Shown: positions 25,143 through 33,880 of the stretch, one piece after another
Layout of the letters: each line of letters begins with the position of its first letter
Numbering within the stretch: position 1 is the stretch's first letter
DNA from: SIG440 sp045646865
GTDB taxonomy: Bacteria > Bacillota > Clostridia > Monoglobales > Monoglobaceae
DNA length: 64,000 nt
Direction: 5' to 3'
NCBI GenBank assembly: GCA_045646865.1
Contig: JAZRLM010000015.1
Span: 1-64,000 of the forward strand
Made by a program: the position numbers and the translations under genes
Notes under the pieces: generated by a model
Seen by the model: only the letters and a program-made list of their open reading frames with translations
What the model was told of the DNA's origin: nothing
Databases searched by the model: none

Positions 25143-26285
25143 GTGAACGACCTTGAAATTCAAAGAAAAAAAATAGATGAAATTGACAAACAGCTTCTTC
25201 CTTTATTCCTTGAAAGAATGGAATGTAGCAAGGCAGTAGCTGAATACAAAAAGACAAATAATATGCCCATTCTTGACAAAGCCCGGGAAAAGGAAATCCT
25301 TGACCACAAAATGTCGCAGGTTACGCCCGAAAAGGCATCTGCTGTACGTGATTTCTTTTCGTCAATTATGTCAATCAGCCGTGCCGCTCAAAGACAACAA
25401 CTGGCTGGTGGCAAATCAGGTATCAGCCTTGACAAAACTTTTGACCTCGGACAACCAAAAATCGACCCCACCGTTGTCTTTCAGGGCGTTGCAGGTGCAA
25501 ACAGCGAAACTGCGCTGATTAAATTCTTTGGTACTAACTGCAAGCGCACAAATGTAATGACCTTTGCCGAGACTCTTGACGCAGTCGAGACAGGCAATGC
25601 AGACTATGCGGTACTCCCCCTTGAAAATGCATCTACAGGCTCAATTTCAGGAGTTTATGACCTTCTTGAAACCCGGGATTTTTATATTATCGGCGAGGTT
25701 GACGTGAATATTGAGCATTGCCTTGTAGCGCATCCCGATGCAGAGATTTCGGATATTGAAACCGTCTATTCTCACGAGCAGGGTTATCTGCAATGCAAGG
25801 AATTTTTCAAGCACTATCCCAAAATAACATTTAAGTCATACTACAACACCGCAATGTCAGCAAAGCTGGTTGCCGGCATTGGCGAAAAGTCAACTGCGGC
25901 AATTGCAGACCCAAGATGTGCTGATATATATGGTCTTAAAATTCTGGCACGCAATATAAGCACAAGCGGTAACAATGTTACACGGTTTGCAGTAGTTGCA
26001 AAAAGAGGCATTTCAAACGAGAGCTGCAATAAAATCAGTATCCTATTCACTCTTCCCCACGAATGTGGTGCATTAAGCCACATACTTTCGGAATTTTCGA
26101 TTAACGGACTTAATCTGCTGAAAATCGAATCCCGACCCCTTGCCAACAAAAACTTTGAATATATGTTTTTTGTTGACTTTGAGGGAAACCTTCTTGACGA
26201 AAAGGTTCAAAATGTTATGGGAACGGTTGCCGAAAGCACATCCTATCTGAAAATTCTTGGCAACTATCCTCTTTTTATGGAGTAA
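25143..26285 (+). CDS. pheA: Bifunctional chorismate mutase / prephenate dehydratase
   Basis: Makes prephenate from chorismate and then phenylpyruvate for phenylalanine. Domains: AroQ-type chorismate mutase (residues about 1-85, with the IDEIDKQLLPLFLERMECSKAV and KTNNMPILDKAREKEI segments), prephenate dehydratase (about 105-290, with LPLENASTGSISGVYDLL) and a C-terminal ACT domain with ESRPLANKNFEY for Phe feedback. Start is uncertain between GTG at 25143 (GGAAATTAAT ahead, same position as the ackA start) and the in-frame ATG at 25131. The shared leader favours GTG. Confidence 0.92.
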   Translation: MNDLEIQRKKIDEIDKQLLPLFLERMECSKAVAEYKKTNNMPILDKAREKEILDHKMSQVTPEKASAVRDFFSSIMSISRAAQRQQLAGGKSGISLDKTFDLGQPKIDPTVVFQGVAGANSETALIKFFGTNCKRTNVMTFAETLDAVETGNADYAVLPLENASTGSISGVYDLLETRDFYIIGEVDVNIEHCLVAHPDAEISDIETVYSHEQGYLQCKEFFKHYPKITFKSYYNTAMSAKLVAGIGEKSTAAIADPRCADIYGLKILARNISTSGNNVTRFAVVAKRGISNESCNKISILFTLPHECGALSHILSEFSINGLNLLKIESRPLANKNFEYMFFVDFEGNLLDEKVQNVMGTVAESTSYLKILGNYPLFME

Positions 26286-26291
26286 AACTTT

Positions 26292-26795
26292 ATGAAAAAC
26301 ATCATTCTTATCGGAATGCCCGGTTGCGGCAAAACCACAATCGGCAGGCTTCTTGCAAAAAAACTTAATATGGGATTTAAAGATTCCGACAAGGTATTTA
26401 CCGAAAATGTGTTCCCTGATATATCAGAATATTTTGCCAATCATGGCGAAGACAGTTTCAGGTGTGAAGAAACCAAAATCCTAAAACAATTATCCAAAAC
26501 CGATAACTGCATCATTGCAACAGGCGGCGGTGTTGTGGAACGCACCGAAAACAAGGAAATTCTTCAAAATTGCGGAACTGTGGTTTTTATCAACCGTTCT
26601 CCCGAAGATATTGCGGGGGATGTTGACACAGATTCGCGCCCTCTGCTTGCAGATGGCAAAAACAAAATATTTGACCTTTATGAAAGACGGATTTTAAAAT
26701 ATAAAGACTTTTGTAATATTGAAATTGAAAATAGCGGCACACCTGATGCCCTGACAGATAAAATTATAAACGAGGTGACTAGTTACAATGGCTAA
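26292..26795 (+). CDS. aroK: Shikimate kinase
   Basis: Phosphorylates shikimate at O3 with ATP. It is 167 aa. Walker A GMPGCGKTTIGRLLAKKL at the N-terminus, DSDKVF with the shikimate-binding aspartate, FRCEETK, ATGGGVV and the lid arginine in DTDSRPLL. Overlaps aroQ by 8 bp. Confidence 0.94.
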   Translation: MKNIILIGMPGCGKTTIGRLLAKKLNMGFKDSDKVFTENVFPDISEYFANHGEDSFRCEETKILKQLSKTDNCIIATGGGVVERTENKEILQNCGTVVFINRSPEDIAGDVDTDSRPLLADGKNKIFDLYERRILKYKDFCNIEIENSGTPDALTDKIINEVTSYNG

Positions 26796-27234
26796 AAAAA
26801 TTATGGTAATCAACGGACCAAACCTTAATATGCTGGGTATCCGCGAGCCTGAAGTTTACGGCAACAAATCCTACGCCGACCTTGAGGCATATATTGAGGA
26901 ATATGCCGAAAAAATCGGTGTAGAAGCAACTGTTCTGCAAAGCAACAGTGAAGGTGAAATTATTGACTTTATTCACCACGCATTGGGCAATTATGACGGA
27001 ATTATTATTAATCCTGCCGCATACACCCATTACAGCTATGCAATATTTGATGCCCTTTCTGCGGTAAACCTTCCCACAATCGAGGTACACATTTCCAACA
27101 TTCACAAGCGCGAGGAATTCCGCCGCAAGTCGGTAACCGCTCCCGCCTGCATAGGTCAGATTTGCGGACTGGGGTTCAGAGGCTATCTTCTTGCCCTTGA
27201 TTACCTTAAGGAATGTGATATAAATGAAGATTAA
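26788..27234 (+). CDS. aroQ: 3-dehydroquinate dehydratase, type II
   Basis: Dehydrates 3-dehydroquinate to 3-dehydroshikimate. The 148-aa size, the start INGPNLNMLGIREPEVYG (with the catalytic tyrosine), QSNSEGEIIDFIH, NPAAYTHYSYAI and EVHISNIHKREEFR identify the dodecameric type II enzyme, not the type I aldolase form. Overlaps both neighbours. Confidence 0.95.
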   Translation: MAKKIMVINGPNLNMLGIREPEVYGNKSYADLEAYIEEYAEKIGVEATVLQSNSEGEIIDFIHHALGNYDGIIINPAAYTHYSYAIFDALSAVNLPTIEVHISNIHKREEFRRKSVTAPACIGQICGLGFRGYLLALDYLKECDINED

Positions 27235-28075
27235 TCTTGCAGTTATTGGCGACCCCATTGCCCACAGTCTGTCGCCGATAATACATAAAACCGTCCTTCA
27301 GGAATTGGGCATTGACTGCGGTTACGAGAAAATCCGCATCACCAAAGGCGACCTTTCTTCCTTTTTAACCTCGGATAAATGCGCCGAAATATCAGGTTTT
27401 AACCTGACTATGCCCCACAAGCAGGACATCATCCCCCATCTAGATTTTATCGACGTTGATGCTCAGACTTTTAACTCTGTAAACACCGTCAAGGTAAAAA
27501 AAACCCAACTATTGGGGTATAATACCGACGGTCAGGGTTGTCTGCGTGCAATTGAGAGCACAGGGCACAATTGCAACGGTAAAAACATTGTTATTCTTGG
27601 TGCAGGCGGTGTGGCATCTACCGTTGCACTTAAAATGGCAGTTATCGGTGCTGAATCGGTTACAGTTTTAAACAGAACCCTTTCAGGAGCACAATCACTT
27701 GCCGAAAATGTTCTTGATAAAACAGGGAAAAGCATAGTCTGCGGAGAGCTTAATATCACCGAAATGACAAAGCAATGCCAAAACTGTGACATTCTGATAA
27801 ACTGCACTCCGCTTGGTATGGAAGGCATCGACTGTGACTTTGAAGATTTTACTTTTTTAAGGGACTTGCCAAAGGATACTCTTGTTTATGACCTCATCTA
27901 CAAGCCCGAAATGACAAACCTTTTAAAAGAGGCAGCTCGTCTTGGCCTTGATACCCTTAACGGTCTTGATATGCTGATATATCAGGGGCTTTTAGCAGAC
28001 GAAATCTTTCTTGATCAATCCCTTGACTTTCCTTATTTAAAGTCAAAAATTCAGGAACGAATGAAAAAAATATAA
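27224..28075 (+). CDS. aroE: Shikimate dehydrogenase
   Basis: NADPH-dependent reduction of 3-dehydroshikimate. It is 283 aa. Motifs: GDPIAHSLSPIIH at the N-terminus, GFNLTMPHKQDI with the catalytic lysine, NTDGQG, the dinucleotide-binding GAGGVASTVAL and the NRT segment of NADPH selectivity. Last gene of the aro operon, overlapping aroQ by 11 bp. Confidence 0.95.
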   Translation: MKINLAVIGDPIAHSLSPIIHKTVLQELGIDCGYEKIRITKGDLSSFLTSDKCAEISGFNLTMPHKQDIIPHLDFIDVDAQTFNSVNTVKVKKTQLLGYNTDGQGCLRAIESTGHNCNGKNIVILGAGGVASTVALKMAVIGAESVTVLNRTLSGAQSLAENVLDKTGKSIVCGELNITEMTKQCQNCDILINCTPLGMEGIDCDFEDFTFLRDLPKDTLVYDLIYKPEMTNLLKEAARLGLDTLNGLDMLIYQGLLADEIFLDQSLDFPYLKSKIQERMKKI

Positions 28076-28092
28076 AAATTTTAAAATAATAC

Positions 28093-28121
28093 TTGCATTT
28101 ATAAACAGCTTGTGATATAAT
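28093..28121 (+). promoter_or_regulatory. Promoter of rpmE
   Basis: TTGCAT, 17-bp spacer, TATAAT, 50 bp before the ATG. Confidence 0.8.
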
Positions 28122-28170
28122 GGACAATGCTGATTTAGCTAACAACTCTAAAGAAAGAGGTGAAATATAG

Positions 28171-28377
28171 ATGAAAGCAGGAATACATCCCGATTATAAG
28201 GAAACAACAATAAAGTGTGCTTGTGGCAATGTAATTGAAACAGGTTCAACAAAAGAGAATGTTTCTATCGAAATTTGCTCAGCTTGCCATCCTTTCTATA
28301 CCGGTAAGCAGAAGTTGGTTGACACAGGCGGACGTGTTGACAAGTTCAGAAAACGTTTCGGTCTTGAGGCAAAATAA
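28171..28377 (+). CDS. rpmE: 50S ribosomal protein L31 (zinc-type)
   Basis: A 68-aa protein with the C+ zinc ligands (KCACGN near residue 15 and CSACHPF near 38) and the TGKQKLVDTGGRVDKF signature. The zinc form is usually replaced by a cysteine-free paralogue under zinc starvation; no paralogue is in this window. It has its own promoter and terminator. Confidence 0.97.
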   Translation: MKAGIHPDYKETTIKCACGNVIETGSTKENVSIEICSACHPFYTGKQKLVDTGGRVDKFRKRFGLEAK

Positions 28378-28454
28378 TAGTACCGAACAAATACCAAGGA
28401 AATGTCTTTTACGGATGTTTCAAATAAGTTTAAAAATTAAAAATTCTACACCAA

Positions 28455-28482
28455 AAACAGCCGGATATATATCCGGCTGTTT
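28455..28482. terminator. Bidirectional terminator rpmE / ABC exporter
   Basis: A perfect 28-bp palindrome, AAACAGCCGGATAT / ATATCCGGCTGTTT, between convergent genes. Confidence 0.85.
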
Positions 28483-28488
28483 CATTTC

Positions 28489-30288
28489 TTAATTAAATTG
28501 TGAATTATAAAGCGAATAATAGAAACCGCCCATATTTATGAGTTCTTCGTGATTTCCCTGCTCTATGATAGTTCCGTCTTTAACCACCAGAATGGTATCT
28601 GCATTCTGAATGGTTGACAGTCGGTGTGCAATTATAAAGCAGGTTTTATTTTCCATAAGCGAAGTCATAGCATTTTGTATCTGAATTTCTGTACGCGAGT
28701 CAACATTTGAGGTTGCCTCGTCAAGAATCAAAACCGGTGCCTTTGACAAGAAGGCACGTGCGATAGTTATAAGCTGCTTCTGACCTTTGGAAATGTTTAC
28801 ACCGTCATCAGACAGCACGGTGTCGTATCCGTCGGGCAAGCTCCTGATGTATGAGTCAATCTTTGCACTTTTCGCCGCCGCATAAACTTCCTCAGGGGTT
28901 GCGTCTTCTCTGCCATATACAATGTTGTCGTATATACTGCCGCAGAATAACCATGTATCCTGCAGCACCATATTAAATGCAAGCCTCAGGTCTGAACGTT
29001 TCAGGTTAATAGACGGTATTCCGTCTATCAGTATCTCTCCGCTTTGAGGGTCATAAAAACGCATAAGCAGATTGATGATTGTTGTTTTACCTGCGCCCGT
29101 AGGACCGACAATAGCCACCGTTTTACCCTTCGGTGCATTTACCGATACATTTTTAAGTATTGTTTTATCCTGTGTGTAGCCAAAGGTTACATCACAAAGC
29201 TCCACATCACCGGTTACATCCTTTAACTCCTTGGCATCTGGTAAATCCGCTTTTTCAGGCTCTTCGTCAAGAATAGCAAATACACGTTCTGCCGCCGAGA
29301 AAGCTGACTGAATTTCGTGAAGTATGTTTGAAAATTCGTTGATAGGCCCTGCAAATTTTCTTGAATACTGAACAAACTGTGCCACACCGCCAAGTGTTAT
29401 AAAGAAGGCCGAGCCTGCAAGAACTGCGCCATTTTGGGAGTACATATACAGTATTCCGCCCATAATCGCAACAAGGGTAAGAGAAATGTTGTTAATAAGG
29501 TTTATGGTCGGAAAAAGCAATGCACCGTTATATTCGGCTTTGTAGAAGGCATCCATTGCCTGATCGTTTATACAGTTAAAACGAGAGCATATTACATCCT
29601 GAGTTCCGTAAGCGGAAATTGTTCGTGAACCTGTAAGCATTTCTTCGGCAAAGCCGTTAAGCTCTCCATATTTTTTTGCCCTTTTTCTGAAAAGCGGACG
29701 AACCTTTTGCGAGCGGTATCTGGTAAACAGCAATGATGCCGGAACTGTCAGCACAAATATAAGAATTAGTGGTTTTGATATCTGCCACATAAACGCAAGT
29801 GACCCCACAACGGTGTAGATGCTTGTCATAATTTGTATAAGGTCGTGAGAAAGAGTGCTGTTTATGGTATCAATATCGTATGACAGATGACTTATGATGT
29901 CACCTGTTGCATGAGTGTCAAAATAACTTACGGGCAGGGTTGTCAGTTTTTCAAAGACCTGTTTTCGCATTTTGTATATAATTCTCTGGCTTAACTGTAT
30001 CATTATTACAGACAGTACATAAGAAAGCAACGCCGATACTACATAACAGCCAAGCATAAAACCTATGTTTTTAAATACGATTCCGAAATCCACTCCGCCT
30101 TCATTCTGGATTGCATCAATTGCCGTACCCGAATATCTTGGTCCAAGGAGAGAAAGCTGATTTGCCCCTAATGTAAGAAGCAGAGCAATTATAAACAAAG
30201 GCCATTGCTGCATAACGTATTTGCTGAGCCTTAGAAAGATGCCTTTTCTGTTTTTGGGTTTTGTTTTTTTATCAGTCAAGGAAGGCAC
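28489..30288 (-). CDS. ABC exporter subunit with canonical ATPase residues
   Basis: A 599-aa half-transporter: six-helix membrane domain (about residues 20-320) and a nucleotide-binding domain. Walker A is GPTGAGKTT, Walker B is LILDEATSNVD with the catalytic glutamate, and the switch histidine is in IIAHRLSTI. The signature motif is degenerate (ISKGQ instead of LSGGQ). This complements its partner (30272-31990). Together they look like a heterodimeric exporter of the LmrCD/BmrCD kind, possibly for drugs or peptides. Overlaps the partner by 17 bp and is translated second. Confidence 0.9.
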   Translation of the reverse strand: MPSLTDKKTKPKNRKGIFLRLSKYVMQQWPLFIIALLLTLGANQLSLLGPRYSGTAIDAIQNEGGVDFGIVFKNIGFMLGCYVVSALLSYVLSVIMIQLSQRIIYKMRKQVFEKLTTLPVSYFDTHATGDIISHLSYDIDTINSTLSHDLIQIMTSIYTVVGSLAFMWQISKPLILIFVLTVPASLLFTRYRSQKVRPLFRKRAKKYGELNGFAEEMLTGSRTISAYGTQDVICSRFNCINDQAMDAFYKAEYNGALLFPTINLINNISLTLVAIMGGILYMYSQNGAVLAGSAFFITLGGVAQFVQYSRKFAGPINEFSNILHEIQSAFSAAERVFAILDEEPEKADLPDAKELKDVTGDVELCDVTFGYTQDKTILKNVSVNAPKGKTVAIVGPTGAGKTTIINLLMRFYDPQSGEILIDGIPSINLKRSDLRLAFNMVLQDTWLFCGSIYDNIVYGREDATPEEVYAAAKSAKIDSYIRSLPDGYDTVLSDDGVNISKGQKQLITIARAFLSKAPVLILDEATSNVDSRTEIQIQNAMTSLMENKTCFIIAHRLSTIQNADTILVVKDGTIIEQGNHEELINMGGFYYSLYNSQFN

Positions 30289-31990
30289 CTCCCATCTGAG
30301 AATTGCTGATTTCTTTATATTCGGCGCAGTTTGCCATAAGGTCCTCGTGCTTGCCGCATCCTATTACAGCGCCTTCTTCAATAACAAGTATAAGGTCGCA
30401 GTTTTTAACCGAGCTCACCCTTTGCGCCACCGTTATGACAGTAGAATCAGGTATATCCTGTGCAAGAGCCTGACGTAAATTTGCATCTGTTTTGTAATCA
30501 AGTGCCGAAGACGAATCATCTAGAATAAGTATTTGGGGATGTCCTGCTATGGCTCTGGAGATAAGAAGTCGCTGCCGCTGACCGCCCGAAAGATTAGTGC
30601 CGCCGGTAGTTACGCCGTGTGAATATCTGTCATAAAAGGCGGTAATAAAGTCGTGTGCCTGAGCAGTTTTTGCCGCGCTGATAATATCCTCTGTTGAAAT
30701 GTCACGCCCAAAACGGATATTTTCTTCTATTGTATCAGCATAGAGAAAATCGTTCTGAAATACTATGCCAAACATCGAAGCAAGCTCATTCCGTGAATAT
30801 GAGCGTATATCCTTGCCGTTAATGCGAATAATACCCGAATCCGTATCGTAAAGGCGCATAAGCAGACGCAGTATTGTTGATTTTCCGCTGCCGGTAGCAC
30901 CTATAATGCCAAGTGATTCGCCCTTCTTAAGAGAAAACGATATATCCTTTATATTATCCTTTTTACCAAGATACGAGAATGATACATTTTCAAATGAAAT
31001 GTGATAAGATGCATCACCCCTGCCGTCGTCCTCAATCACTTTAAATTCGCTGTCCTGCTCCATTACCTGCAAAATTCGTTTTGCAGAAGCGGCACACTTT
31101 GTGTACATAACAAACATTCTTGACAATGTCATCATCGCCATTGATATAAGGGTAAAATACTGCATAAAGGCAATAACCGTTGTAGCAGATGATGTGTTGC
31201 TGGCAACAAAATAGGCACTTGCCGCCACAACCGCAACAATACCGATATTCATCAGCAAGGTCATTACAGGATTTACAATACCCATAATTGTTCCGGCTTT
31301 TGCCTCGTTTCGTCTGAGGTTTAAATTAGCATTGTCATAACGTGCATTCTCATAATCAACTTTTGAAAGAGCTTTTATAACACGGATTCCCTGTGCATCC
31401 TCACGGACTACCCTTACCATTCCGTCAACCGATTGCTGCACCTTGGAATAAAGGGGCACACCCATACAGGAAATACTGTATACCACAATGAATATCAGGG
31501 GCAATGTGGCAATCATAACAAGGGCAAGTTTTTTATCCATAACCATTGTAATAACCGAGCCCCCCACCAGAAGAATCGGTGCACGGATACCCATTCTCTG
31601 TATCATTCCGATAAAGTTCTGCACATTGTATGTGTCAGATGTTATTCTTGCCTCAAGGGATGGAATCGTAAAACTGTCGGTGCTTCTTGTCGACAGATTA
31701 AGAGTCTTTTCAAAAAGGTCCCTTCGCATACGGTTAGAGAATAACATTGTGGTTTTTGCCGCCATTCTGTTTGCAATAATGTTACCAAGGCTTGCAATAA
31801 CCGCACATACCGCCATAAGAACACCGTAAAATAAAATCGCCGGTATTTTATTTGACTGTATTACATTTTCAAGTATGTAGCTTAGCAAAAAAGGAATTAT
31901 AAGCTCCGCAACGGTACCAATAACCTTAATTGTTGTTCCGGCAACGATTCTTGACCGTAACGGCTTTAAATATGTAAAAACCCACTTCAT
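30272..31990 (-). CDS. ABC exporter subunit with degenerate ATPase site
   Basis: A 572-aa half-transporter, translated first. It has a six-helix membrane domain and a nucleotide-binding domain with Walker A GATGSGKST and an intact signature NLSGGQRQRL. The catalytic glutamate is replaced by aspartate (LILDDSSSALD) and the switch histidine by glutamine (TVAQRVSSV). In the heterodimer the consensus site would use this subunit's LSGGQ and the partner's Walker motifs. The other site would be non-hydrolytic. Confidence 0.9.
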   Translation of the reverse strand: MKWVFTYLKPLRSRIVAGTTIKVIGTVAELIIPFLLSYILENVIQSNKIPAILFYGVLMAVCAVIASLGNIIANRMAAKTTMLFSNRMRRDLFEKTLNLSTRSTDSFTIPSLEARITSDTYNVQNFIGMIQRMGIRAPILLVGGSVITMVMDKKLALVMIATLPLIFIVVYSISCMGVPLYSKVQQSVDGMVRVVREDAQGIRVIKALSKVDYENARYDNANLNLRRNEAKAGTIMGIVNPVMTLLMNIGIVAVVAASAYFVASNTSSATTVIAFMQYFTLISMAMMTLSRMFVMYTKCAASAKRILQVMEQDSEFKVIEDDGRGDASYHISFENVSFSYLGKKDNIKDISFSLKKGESLGIIGATGSGKSTILRLLMRLYDTDSGIIRINGKDIRSYSRNELASMFGIVFQNDFLYADTIEENIRFGRDISTEDIISAAKTAQAHDFITAFYDRYSHGVTTGGTNLSGGQRQRLLISRAIAGHPQILILDDSSSALDYKTDANLRQALAQDIPDSTVITVAQRVSSVKNCDLILVIEEGAVIGCGKHEDLMANCAEYKEISNSQMGGAFLD

Positions 31991-32023
31991 TTGATTACCT
32001 CATTAAAAAGTTCTTATTTACTG

Positions 32024-32052
32024 ATTGTATCAAAAAACTTATTATAAATCAA
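32024..32052 (-). promoter_or_regulatory. Promoter of the ABC exporter pair
   Basis: Minus strand TTGATT, 17-bp spacer, TACAAT, 34 bp before the first ATG. Confidence 0.75.
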
Positions 32053-32161
32053 CCAAAACTATTAAATAAAATTTAAAACATTCCCACCTTTTTCCTTACA
32101 TAAAAATTTCCTTTTGACAGATAATACATTTGTAAAATAAAACAAAAGGAGCCAATTATAT

Positions 32162-32701
32162 ATGAAAGCAACAGGAATTGTAAGAAGAATTGACGACCTG
32201 GGCAGAGTTGTAATTCCAAAGGAAATCAGACGCACAATGCGCATCCGCGAGGGCGACCCGTTGGAAATTTATACCGAAAGCGACGGTACTGTTATATTTA
32301 AAAAATATTCGCCCATCGGTGAGCTTGGAGAATTTGCAAGTCAGTATGCCGAGGCACTAGCACATACAGCAGGCATCCCTGCCTGCATATCTGATAAGGA
32401 CACAGTAATTGCTGTATCAGGTGTGTCAAAAAAGGAACTTATGAACAAAAAGATTTCTGATGATATTGAAAAGGTAATGTCCGAAAAAAGCACCTATGTT
32501 CTCAAAAGCGGTGCAAAGAATATCTCGGTATCCGACGGCAACGATACTTTTATGGCAGGTATAGCCGCACCCATTATATACGATGGTGACGCAATAGGTA
32601 CAGTAATGTTTTTATCCTCGCCCGAAAAAGACAACTTTGGCGAGCTTGAGCAAAAGTTAGCAGAATCTGCTGCAACATTTTTAGGAAAGACCATAGAATA
32701 A
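32162..32701 (+). CDS. spoVT: Stage V sporulation protein T
   Basis: SpoVT is a forespore transcription factor modulating sigma-G genes and germination traits. It is 179 aa. The N-terminal AbrB swapped-hairpin domain is textbook (MKATGIVRRIDDLGRVVIP, then KEIRRTMRIREGDPLEIY). The C-terminal GAF-like domain occupies about residues 55-179. The ribosome site AAAGGAG precedes the ATG. Evidence that the organism sporulates or derives from a sporulating lineage. Confidence 0.95.
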   Translation: MKATGIVRRIDDLGRVVIPKEIRRTMRIREGDPLEIYTESDGTVIFKKYSPIGELGEFASQYAEALAHTAGIPACISDKDTVIAVSGVSKKELMNKKISDDIEKVMSEKSTYVLKSGAKNISVSDGNDTFMAGIAAPIIYDGDAIGTVMFLSSPEKDNFGELEQKLAESAATFLGKTIE

Positions 32702-32702
32702 C

Positions 32703-32742
32703 AAATTAGGGTTGTTGCATCAGGCAACAACCCTAATTTTAT
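32703..32742 (+). terminator. Terminator of spoVT
   Basis: AAATTAGGGTTGTTGC / GCAACAACCCTAATTT, a 16-bp stem with a 5-nt loop and a T-rich 3' side. Confidence 0.85.
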
Positions 32743-32932
32743 TAAATTCATAAGTTAACTGCCCAAGGGCTGTTGATTTATGGAGATAATCTTTTTTAAG
32801 CACAGTCAATTTGAATGAAGAACAAGGCAAAAAACACAGGGAACCCTTTGCGGGTTGCCGAGGCTTTTTCCGCAGTTTTTCGTCAAATTACAAAGCTTAA
32901 AATGGGTTAAATTCATAAATTAACTGCCCAAA
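32743..32932. repeat. Palindromic element flanked by 25-bp direct repeats
   Basis: The direct repeats begin TTAAATTCATAA and end TTAACTGCCCAA (32743-32767 and 32908-32932), with one mismatch. Between them lies a ~105-bp imperfect palindrome running from TTAAGC (32796) to GCTTAA (32900), with centre GGGAACCC...GGGTTGCC. The right-hand repeat is the 3' end of trxB, including its stop codon, so the left one is a displaced copy of it. Confidence 0.7.
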
Positions 32933-33822
32933 TAATCTATTGCAGCTAAAGCCGCAACACTTCCGTCACCAACGGCTGTGGTAAGCTGACGAACGGTTTT
33001 ATTACGGCAATCCCCTGCAACAAAAACACCGTCTAAATTGGTTCGGCAGTTCTCGCCTGAGTCAACATATCCACCGTCTGTAAGATTTATAATTCCATTA
33101 AAAATCTCGCATTGTGGCGTTTGTCCGACTGCCACAAAGGCACCGTCTACATCAAGAGTTCTCTTTTCGCCTGTCTTTACATTTACAACCTCAACACCGC
33201 AAAGTCCGCCGTCGTTTATAAATCTTTCAACAGTGCATTCCATAACACATTCTATATTTTCTTTTGCTGCAAGTGCACGGACAAGACGGCCTTCCGCGCG
33301 AAATTCATCGCGGCGGTGAACAATATACACCTTTTCCGCAATGTCCGAAAGGTAAATTGCATCCTCAACCGCGGTATTTCCGCCGCCAATAACTGCAACA
33401 GTCTTTTTCTTATAGAACGAGCCGTCACAAACCGCACAGAATGAAATTCCCTTGCCTATAAGGTCATCCTCACCCTCGGCACCAAGCCGACGGTTTTTAA
33501 CACCTGTTGCAATTATAATGCTTCTGCCCTCGTACCTGTCAAGGTCGGTTACAACCGTTTTGGGGTTGCCGTCGATGATTTCAACAACTTCCTCATATTC
33601 AATTCTTCCGCCCAGCGACTCAACCTGAGATGCAAGGTTGGCTGCAAAATCCGCACCGCTCATCTTTGGTGTACCGGGAAAGTTTTCAACCTCGCTTGAC
33701 AGCGCAATCTGGCCGCCAAGACCAAGCTTTTCGATTACAACTACCGACTTTTCTGCCCTTAATGCATAAAGCGCCGCAGTAAGCCCTGCAGGTCCGCCGC
33801 CGATTATAATAATATCATACAT
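32920..33822 (-). CDS. trxB: Thioredoxin reductase
   Basis: FAD enzyme reducing thioredoxin with NADPH. It is 300 aa. FAD-binding GGGPAGLTAALYALRA at the N-terminus, the redox pair in CAVCDG (about residue 134), NADPH-binding GGGNTAVEDAIYL and C-terminal VFVAGDCR. The start at 33822 follows GGAGATGAGATT. It lies 59 bp after nrdD and may supply reducing power to the reductase, whose C-terminus carries a glutaredoxin-like domain. Confidence 0.94.
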   Translation of the reverse strand: MYDIIIIGGGPAGLTAALYALRAEKSVVVIEKLGLGGQIALSSEVENFPGTPKMSGADFAANLASQVESLGGRIEYEEVVEIIDGNPKTVVTDLDRYEGRSIIIATGVKNRRLGAEGEDDLIGKGISFCAVCDGSFYKKKTVAVIGGGNTAVEDAIYLSDIAEKVYIVHRRDEFRAEGRLVRALAAKENIECVMECTVERFINDGGLCGVEVVNVKTGEKRTLDVDGAFVAVGQTPQCEIFNGIINLTDGGYVDSGENCRTNLDGVFVAGDCRNKTVRQLTTAVGDGSVAALAAIDYLGS

Positions 33823-33842
33823 AATCTCATCTCCAAGCAACA

Positions 33843-33869
33843 GGGCTGTTTAAAATTATTAAACAGCCC
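33843..33869. terminator. Hairpin between nrdD and trxB
   Basis: GGGCTGTTTAA / TTAAACAGCCC with a 5-nt loop. It is related in sequence to the hairpin at 2650-2680. The U-tract is weak on the minus strand, so it may attenuate or process rather than terminate. Confidence 0.55.
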
Positions 33870-33880
33870 GTTAATTTTAA

